NCBI GenBank assembly: GCA_030432595.1
Contig: JAUIGU010000017.1
Location: forward strand, 1-64,000
Source: Phycisphaerae bacterium
Lineage (GTDB): Bacteria; Planctomycetota; Phycisphaerae; Phycisphaerales; Phycisphaeraceae
Length of the DNA stretch: 64,000 bases
Direction: 5' to 3'
Shown: positions 59,470 to 64,000 of the stretch, piece after piece
How the letters are laid out: each line of letters begins with the position of its first letter
Position numbering within the stretch: the stretch's first letter is position 1
Position numbers and translations under genes: made by a program
Notes under the pieces: generated by a model
Databases searched by the model: none
The model's input: only the letters and a program-made list of their open reading frames with translations
What the model was told of the DNA's origin: nothing

Positions 59470-60054
59470 TCACGCTTGTCGAGCGGGGTCGAAGAGCGAC
59501 GCGGACGCCGTGGGTGCCGCGGCCGGGTCGAGCAGTTCTTTGAGCGGCCGGGCGTGCCGGGTGAAGTCGGCGGCGGGGATGCTGACCGTGTCCCACTTCT
59601 TCGAGCGCTCTTTCATGACCGGCGTGTAGTCCGCGAGCTTGATCGCCAGCACCGCGTACCACTTCTCCGAAAACTCGAACACCTCCAGGAACAGAGCGTC
59701 CGGCGGCGGGGCGTCGCACCAATACAAAAACGCGAACGCCGGCTCGAAACCGTCGCCAAAGATGCCCGCCCACTTCTGCAGGCAGCGCACGTCGTCGCGC
59801 GTCACCCAGTTCTGCAACTGTTTGCCGGTGCCGGAACCCGAGGCGGTTCGCCCGCTGTGCTTCCGGCCTTTGACATCGATCAGCAGGTTCGGGCCGGCCT
59901 CGGAATACACCACGAAGTCGAAGCTCTTGAGCGGAAGCTTCTGCGCCTTGCCCTGCAGCGCCCGCTTGGCTTCATCGACCGCGACGTACGGGATGCCGTT
60001 GGCGCGGAGACAGTGCTCGAAGGCTTTTTCGTAGTGGAATCGTCGCTGCGCCAC
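59470..60054 (-). CDS. HYExAFE-family protein
   Basis: The 194-residue chain starts (from a GTG at 60054) VAQRRFHYEKAFEHCLRANG, with the motif H-Y-E-K-A-F-E at residues 7-13 that names this planctomycete family. Further on, FDFVVYSEAGPNLLIDVKGRKH (about 49-70) has the D-x(n)-D-V-K pattern of PD-(D/E)XK nucleases, so a nuclease-like fold is likely. Then come KWAGIFGDGFEPAFAFLYWC and an end rich in Ala and Pro. No activity has, to my knowledge, been shown. A GTG at 60081 would add nine residues. It is followed by a long untranslated end and a terminator. Confidence 0.82.
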   Translation of the reverse strand: MAQRRFHYEKAFEHCLRANGIPYVAVDEAKRALQGKAQKLPLKSFDFVVYSEAGPNLLIDVKGRKHSGRTASGSGTGKQLQNWVTRDDVRCLQKWAGIFGDGFEPAFAFLYWCDAPPPDALFLEVFEFSEKWYAVLAIKLADYTPVMKERSKKWDTVSIPAADFTRHARPLKELLDPAAAPTASASLFDPARQA

Positions 60055-60123
60055 GGGGCGATTGTACCCGGCCGCACGCACCCGCCCGGAGAGATGGCCG
60101 GTCCGGTGCCACCCCGTTGTCGC

Positions 60124-60957
60124 TCACGGCGTCACGCCGCGCTGCGCCTCGAACTGCTCGGCGACCTTCACGATGTCGAACCGCCGGACCGACTCGGCCG
60201 CGCATTCCTGCAGCATCCTGGCCTCGGCCTCCGGCAGATTCACGAGCGTGTCGGTCTTCTCGACCACGTCCCTCCCGGCGATGTGGTGGACCTGCCCGAC
60301 TGGGCTCTGCCCGGTGAGCGTCGCGTAGAACACGCACGCCGCGAGGTACGTCCCCGCGCGGTTGGGGTGGCTGCGGTCGCTGCGGTGCAGCGGCGCGTCC
60401 GGCACCTTGTCGAACCAGTGCCGCCACGCCACGCCCACCGGCGCGACCGCCGCGCCGGTCCGCTGCGCGAGCGACGCGTACATCCCCGTGAGCGTCGCTT
60501 GATCTTCCGGCAGATGTTGACGGGCCCACGTCAGGTAGAGCACGGGCTTCGCGCCCACGTCTTCGATCAGCCCGATCATCTTCTCCCCGAACTCGTCGAA
60601 CTCTTCGGGCTTGTCGAGCGCGCCGCGACTGAAGTCCTGCAGCACGACAAAGTCCCACCCGCCCTCGGCGATCCGGCCGGGCGCCTTGCCCTCCTCGAAG
60701 TGCCACCGCCACGACTTGCCGCCGGCCGTGGTCATCTCGATCTTCGCGTCGATGCCCGCGTGGTCGCACATCGCCTGCACCTGGGCGGGCAGGTTGAAGT
60801 ACGCGGTGTAGCTGTTGCCGACGAAGAGGACACGCAGCGTGTCGTCTTGATCACCAGCCACGGCGGCTTCGGTCTGCGAGATCGCCGGGCTGGTCGAGAC
60901 GAATAGAAACAGACAAATCAGAACACGTGCGAAGCGAGTGGTGGCGGGCTTATTCAT
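60124..60957 (-). CDS. Exported SGNH/GDSL-type hydrolase (DUF4886-like)
   Basis: The 277-residue protein starts MNKPATTRFARVLICLFLFV, a signal peptide. The mature part begins LRVLFVGNSYTAYFNLPAQV, where G-N-S-Y holds the nucleophilic Ser, followed by DFVVLQDFSRG, a helix with KPVLYLTWARQHL, and the Asp/His block HRSDRSHPNRAGTYLAA. This fits SGNH hydrolases, many of which deacetylate polysaccharides or cut esters. The substrate is unknown. It is transcribed just after hisS (55-base gap) but is unlikely to be functionally linked. Confidence 0.82.
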   Translation of the reverse strand: MNKPATTRFARVLICLFLFVSTSPAISQTEAAVAGDQDDTLRVLFVGNSYTAYFNLPAQVQAMCDHAGIDAKIEMTTAGGKSWRWHFEEGKAPGRIAEGGWDFVVLQDFSRGALDKPEEFDEFGEKMIGLIEDVGAKPVLYLTWARQHLPEDQATLTGMYASLAQRTGAAVAPVGVAWRHWFDKVPDAPLHRSDRSHPNRAGTYLAACVFYATLTGQSPVGQVHHIAGRDVVEKTDTLVNLPEAEARMLQECAAESVRRFDIVKVAEQFEAQRGVTP

Positions 60958-61012
60958 GTCCGCATGATATCGCCCACACGCACGGTGCCGGACCGCAATG
61001 TAGAGATGCCGA

Positions 61013-62314
61013 TTAACGCAAGGCGTCGAGCAGAGCATCCCGGCCCACCGCGGATTGATCGCCGGTCTCCAGATTCTTCACTTCGATTTGCTCGCCCACG
61101 ATCACGGCGAACTTCGCCCCGCAGTTCGTCGCGTCCTTGAGCAGCTTGCCGACGTTGCGGGTGGCCTTGTAACTCATGCGGGCGTGCAGGCCGGCGCGGC
61201 GGAGTTCCGACACCACGGCCGGGAGCTGGGCCGCAGCTTCGTCGGACGCGGCCAACACGAACGCGTCCGGGCGGGGCCCCACGTCATCGGGGATCAGGCC
61301 CTTGTCCGCGAGCACGTTGCTCAGCACGACGTCGCCCATCCCGAAGCCGACCGCGGGCATCGCCGGGCCGCCGAAGAGCTCGATGAGCTGGTCGTAACGC
61401 CCGCCGCCGGCGATGGCTCGCTCGACACCGGTCGCCTCGTGCACCTCGAACACGACGCCCGTGTAGTACGCCAGCCCGCGCACGATGCCCAGGTCGTACT
61501 CGCACCAGTCTGCGAGGCCGAAGGCGCGGAGTTGCTCGTCGAGCTTCACCAGATCTTCCGGGGGCTCGTCCATGGCCAGCGAGCGTGCGAGGTGCATGAG
61601 GTCGCCCGAGGCATACTTGCGGCGACAGACCTCTTCGAAACGCTGCACCCGCGCCTCGTCGAGCCCGAGCTTGCCCGCCTCCTTCGTGAACTCGTCCGGC
61701 GTCATTTTGTCGCGCTTGTCCAGCAGCGTGAACGCCCCCGGAAGTTTGTCCTCGGGCACGCCCAGCTTTTCCAGGACCTGTTTCACCACGGCGCGGTGGC
61801 TGATCTTCACGCGCACCTGCGTGCTGTCCAGTCCCAGCTCCGCGAGCAGGTCGACGCAGGTGAAGATTACCTCCGCGTCGGCGGCGGGCGTGTCGAGCCC
61901 GAGCAGGTCCACATTCCACTGCCAGAACTCGCGCAGCCGGCCGCGCTGGGGGCGCTCGGCCCGGCAGAAGTTCGGCGTCGCGAACCACTTGATCGGCTTG
62001 GGCAGCGCGTTCGCCTTGTCCGCCACCATCCGCGCGAGCGTCGGCGTGAACTCCGGCCGGATCGCAAAGTCGGTCTCGCCGCCGGTGCGCCGGAAGCTGA
62101 ACAGCTCGGAGACAATCCCCTCGCCGGATTTCACCTTGTAGAGCTCGAGCGTCTCGAAGATCGGGCCATCGACCTGCTCGAACCCGTTGCGCACGGACAC
62201 GGCCCGCCAGGCGTCGAGCAGGTGCATGTGCCAGGCCATGTCGGCCGGGTAGAAGTCACGCGTGCCCTTGGGGGCCTGGATCTTCACGGCGGGCGGGGAC
62301 GAGGCGGGCGGCAT
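61013..62314 (-). CDS. hisS: Histidyl-tRNA synthetase
   Basis: Charges tRNA-His in the cytoplasm. The 433-residue chain has the class II motifs: APKGTRDFYPADM at the N-terminus, DGPIFETLELYKVKSGEGIV, motif 2 in NFCRAERPQRGRLREFWQWN, the histidine-specific loops GIVRGLAYYTGVVFEV and IAGGGRYDQLIELFGG (motif 3 area), and a C-terminal anticodon-binding domain (about 340-433) ending EVKNLETGDQSAVGRDALLD. A short Pro/Ala leader precedes the conserved start. It lies in a minus-strand string with two small anchored proteins upstream. Confidence 0.96.
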   Translation of the reverse strand: MPPASSPPAVKIQAPKGTRDFYPADMAWHMHLLDAWRAVSVRNGFEQVDGPIFETLELYKVKSGEGIVSELFSFRRTGGETDFAIRPEFTPTLARMVADKANALPKPIKWFATPNFCRAERPQRGRLREFWQWNVDLLGLDTPAADAEVIFTCVDLLAELGLDSTQVRVKISHRAVVKQVLEKLGVPEDKLPGAFTLLDKRDKMTPDEFTKEAGKLGLDEARVQRFEEVCRRKYASGDLMHLARSLAMDEPPEDLVKLDEQLRAFGLADWCEYDLGIVRGLAYYTGVVFEVHEATGVERAIAGGGRYDQLIELFGGPAMPAVGFGMGDVVLSNVLADKGLIPDDVGPRPDAFVLAASDEAAAQLPAVVSELRRAGLHARMSYKATRNVGKLLKDATNCGAKFAVIVGEQIEVKNLETGDQSAVGRDALLDALR

Positions 62315-62361
62315 CCGGGCAGGCTAGCCCGCCCGGCGGCGGGCGTCGAACCCCCGGAAGT

Positions 62362-62826
62362 TCAATGGTCGGGGTGCCAGCCGTCGGATATCGACGCGTG
62401 CCCGTCGGCAAACGCCGCGAGTCCGTCCCGCACGGTGCCGCCGTGTGCGCAGACTTCCCGCAGCACCACAACTTCGCTGGGGTTTTCAAGTTCATCGAAA
62501 GGCGCTGGTGGGGCTTCCCAGTGATAGGTCGTGAAGCCTTCGCGAGGATTAGCCATCGCCTCCTGCAACGCCGCCTGATCGGGGAAGTAGTCCGGCACCA
62601 ATTCATCTATGGTGTCGGGCCAGCGCCCGTGGTCCAGTTCGTACGCGATCGCCATGACGACAATCTGGCGCATCTTGGACATGGATTGCATCTCGGGGGA
62701 AAAACGATGGTCCTGCGGCCCGAGGCTCGGCAGCAAAAGAAACAACAGTAACGGCACCATGCTCCACATCATGATGCGGAGCGGCCAGCTGAACCGGACG
62801 TTGAATGGGCGAGGTTGTTCCGGCAT
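62362..62826 (-). CDS. Small membrane-anchored protein of a planctomycete prepilin-like type (paralogue 1)
   Basis: 154 residues with one N-terminal membrane helix (IMMWSMVPLLLFLLLPSLG, about 18-36) and a short soluble domain. Conserved pieces are SKMRQIVVMAIAYELDHGRW and PDTIDELVPDY, NPREGFTTYHWE and, at the end, GLAAFADGHASISDG. The pattern of a helix, a MRQ.. segment and a C-terminal DGHAS resembles the H-x9-DG type prepilin-like proteins that planctomycetes carry in large numbers. It lacks a clear prepilin cleavage motif. The next gene upstream is a paralogue with the same blocks. Confidence 0.72.
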   Translation of the reverse strand: MPEQPRPFNVRFSWPLRIMMWSMVPLLLFLLLPSLGPQDHRFSPEMQSMSKMRQIVVMAIAYELDHGRWPDTIDELVPDYFPDQAALQEAMANPREGFTTYHWEAPPAPFDELENPSEVVVLREVCAHGGTVRDGLAAFADGHASISDGWHPDH

Positions 62827-62880
62827 CCGTCACCTCAGCACCACGTGGCCACGTGTCGCATCTCTGAACTCACCACACCG

Positions 62881-63354
62881 TTATTCTACCGCAGACTCGC
62901 CGCCTTCCGATCGGTCGCGCGGGCCTTCGACGTGGCCGTCGGCGTAGCCGATGCAGCCGTGCGGGTCGAGGGTGCCGTCGAGTTTGACTTCGTAGAGGAC
63001 GGGTGTTTCGGGAGGGATTTCGCCCAGTGTGACGCCCAACGGGATCAGGCGATAGGTGAGGTAGCCCTCGCGCGGGTTGATGAAGATGGAGCGTTCACCC
63101 CTTTGACCTTCGTCGAGATACTCGGGCGCGATACGGTCAAACGAATCAGGCCATTGGTCTTCGTGATCGATTGCGTAGGCATAACACACAATCCCGAGTT
63201 GCCGCATATTTGACAACGATATTGCGACCGGTGAAACCCGATGGTGCGTGCCAAAGAAAGGCCAGAGTACCAGAACCACCAACATTCCGATCACCAAGAT
63301 CACAAACCAATCACTGCGTTTGAACGGGACAAACTCGTACCAACGCGTGGCCAT
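62881..63354 (-). CDS. Small membrane-anchored protein, paralogue 2
   Basis: 157 residues, one membrane helix (WFVILVIGMLVVLVLWPFFG, about 16-35). It repeats the blocks of the neighbour at lower identity: SLSNMRQLGIVCYAYAIDHE and DQWPDSFDRIAPEYL, INPREGYLTYRLI, and GCIGYADGHVEGP at the end. The tandem pair (54-base gap) arose by duplication. The base composition is slightly lower in GC than its neighbours. Function unknown. It may belong to a type II secretion or pseudopilus set. Confidence 0.7.
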   Translation of the reverse strand: MATRWYEFVPFKRSDWFVILVIGMLVVLVLWPFFGTHHRVSPVAISLSNMRQLGIVCYAYAIDHEDQWPDSFDRIAPEYLDEGQRGERSIFINPREGYLTYRLIPLGVTLGEIPPETPVLYEVKLDGTLDPHGCIGYADGHVEGPRDRSEGGESAVE

Positions 63355-63378
63355 GATCGACCTCCAAACCCTGCCTCA

Positions 63379-64000
63379 TCACTTCACCGCCACGATGTAC
63401 GCCAGCCAGCTCGGGTCGTTCGGAGCCTCGTCGACGCGGGCCCAGTCGCCGGTCTCGTCGCCGTCTTCATCGACCTCTTCCCAGTAGACGTAGCTCTCGG
63501 CGAAGCCGGCCTCATGAAGCAGCTCGCGGATTTCGGGGATGGTCCAGAAGCGCCAGTGGTAGCCGAAGCAGCGGGCGAGTTTGCTGCCGTCCTTGAAGCG
63601 GAAGGAGATGTAGAAGTCGGCGTCGCCGGTGACGGGGTCGATGCGGGCCTGCTCCCAGATGTACTTGAACTTGCCGAACGGCTTGCCGTAGCCGGGGATG
63701 GTGCGGACGTCCTTGTGTTCTTCGATGTAGCAGTCGCCGCCGCCCATCATGTCCATGACCATGACGGATTCGTCGGCCATGTGGTGCCGCGCGGCGCGGA
63801 AGTATTCGAGCATCTCGCTGCGGCTCTTGAACAGCCAGAACGAGAAGTTCTGCGCCGCGAGCACGTCGCAGCGCGGCGACTGCTTGGGCGTCATCTTCCT
63901 GCGGACGTCGTCCTCGTGGAGTGTGACGCGCTGCTTCTGCGCGTCGGTGAGCGGCGCGAGGTTGTGTTCCTTGCCCCAGGCGAGCGGCTCGGGGTCCAGG
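63379..64000 (-). CDS. Class I SAM-dependent methyltransferase, C-terminal part (runs off right edge)
   Basis: The frame is open from the right edge to a stop at 63379, about 206 residues. It begins at the edge with LDPEPLAWGKEHNLAPLTDA, then VTLHEDDVRRK, CDVLAAQNFSFWLFKSRSEM (SAM-domain motif around the metabolite-binding loop), VMVMDMMGGGDCYIEEHKD, RFKDGSKLARCFGYHWRFWT and IPEIRELLHEAGFAESYVYW at the end. This is the class I methyltransferase pattern, but motif I lies outside the window. The substrate is unknown. An ATG at 63894 is internal to the frame and is not the start. Confidence 0.8.
   Translation of the reverse strand, partial: LDPEPLAWGKEHNLAPLTDAQKQRVTLHEDDVRRKMTPKQSPRCDVLAAQNFSFWLFKSRSEMLEYFRAARHHMADESVMVMDMMGGGDCYIEEHKDVRTIPGYGKPFGKFKYIWEQARIDPVTGDADFYISFRFKDGSKLARCFGYHWRFWTIPEIRELLHEAGFAESYVYWEEVDEDGDETGDWARVDEAPNDPSWLAYIVAVK

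Overview
The window is high-GC DNA (roughly two thirds G+C) with long coding strings on both strands, short gaps and many palindromic intergenic repeats. I infer a planctomycete, most likely of the class Phycisphaerae. The reasons are a C-terminal PEP-CTERM sorting signal (48082-48765), an HYExAFE-type protein (59470-60054), a pair of small anchored prepilin-like proteins ending in a DGH motif (62362-63354), several secreted polysaccharide-active enzymes and a murC gene. The species cannot be read from the sequence. I saw no rRNA, tRNA, CRISPR array, integrase or transposase.

Layout. 1-8300 carries prmC, a coiled-coil protein, an AEC-family permease, ppdK (pyruvate phosphate dikinase), a C39-like membrane protein and a hotdog thioesterase, all on the minus strand. 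8400-20600 holds a secreted beta-helix protein, a TetR regulator with an unusually long N-terminal tail, ispE, an O-antigen-ligase-like membrane protein, an Eis-like acetyltransferase, a ParB-like small protein and the amtB-glnK nitrogen operon behind a possible sigma-54 promoter. 20600-34700 carries a large HEAT-like secreted protein, pyk, a serine hydrolase, a tandem SGNH esterase, a lipoprotein, gltA with a low-GC overlapping partner, a Uma2 protein, a lipoprotein MsrB and purK. 34900-47100 has two divergent glycosyltransferase-like genes, a two-gene RND efflux pump and a NarL-type two-component pair with five PAS domains. 47100-56000 holds an O-methyltransferase, the PEP-CTERM protein, murC, a DUF2007-like protein, a two-component pair whose NtrC-like regulator has a ruined ATPase domain, and a GH5 glycosidase. 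56100-64000 carries ileS, an HYExAFE protein, an SGNH hydrolase, hisS, two paralogous anchored proteins and a partial methyltransferase.

How the genes fit together. Central carbon metabolism is represented by ppdK, pyk and gltA, with PPDK and pyruvate kinase catalysing opposing steps between pyruvate and PEP. Nitrogen sensing is represented by AmtB and a PII protein lacking the usual uridylylation tyrosine. A scattered set (beta-helix protein, tandem acetylesterase, GH5, SGNH hydrolase) suggests growth on algal or plant polysaccharides. Most housekeeping genes stand alone rather than in their classical operons, as is common in planctomycetes.

The most unusual aspect is the number of unrelated palindromic element families. 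One is a roughly 110-bp two-hairpin MITE-like element with three copies. One is a 32-bp palindrome with three copies, one of them inserted in frame inside ileS. Another inverted repeat sits in frame inside the O-antigen-ligase-like gene. The other main curiosities are the degenerate NtrC-family regulator and a candidate sigma-54-driven small RNA or attenuated leader upstream of amtB.
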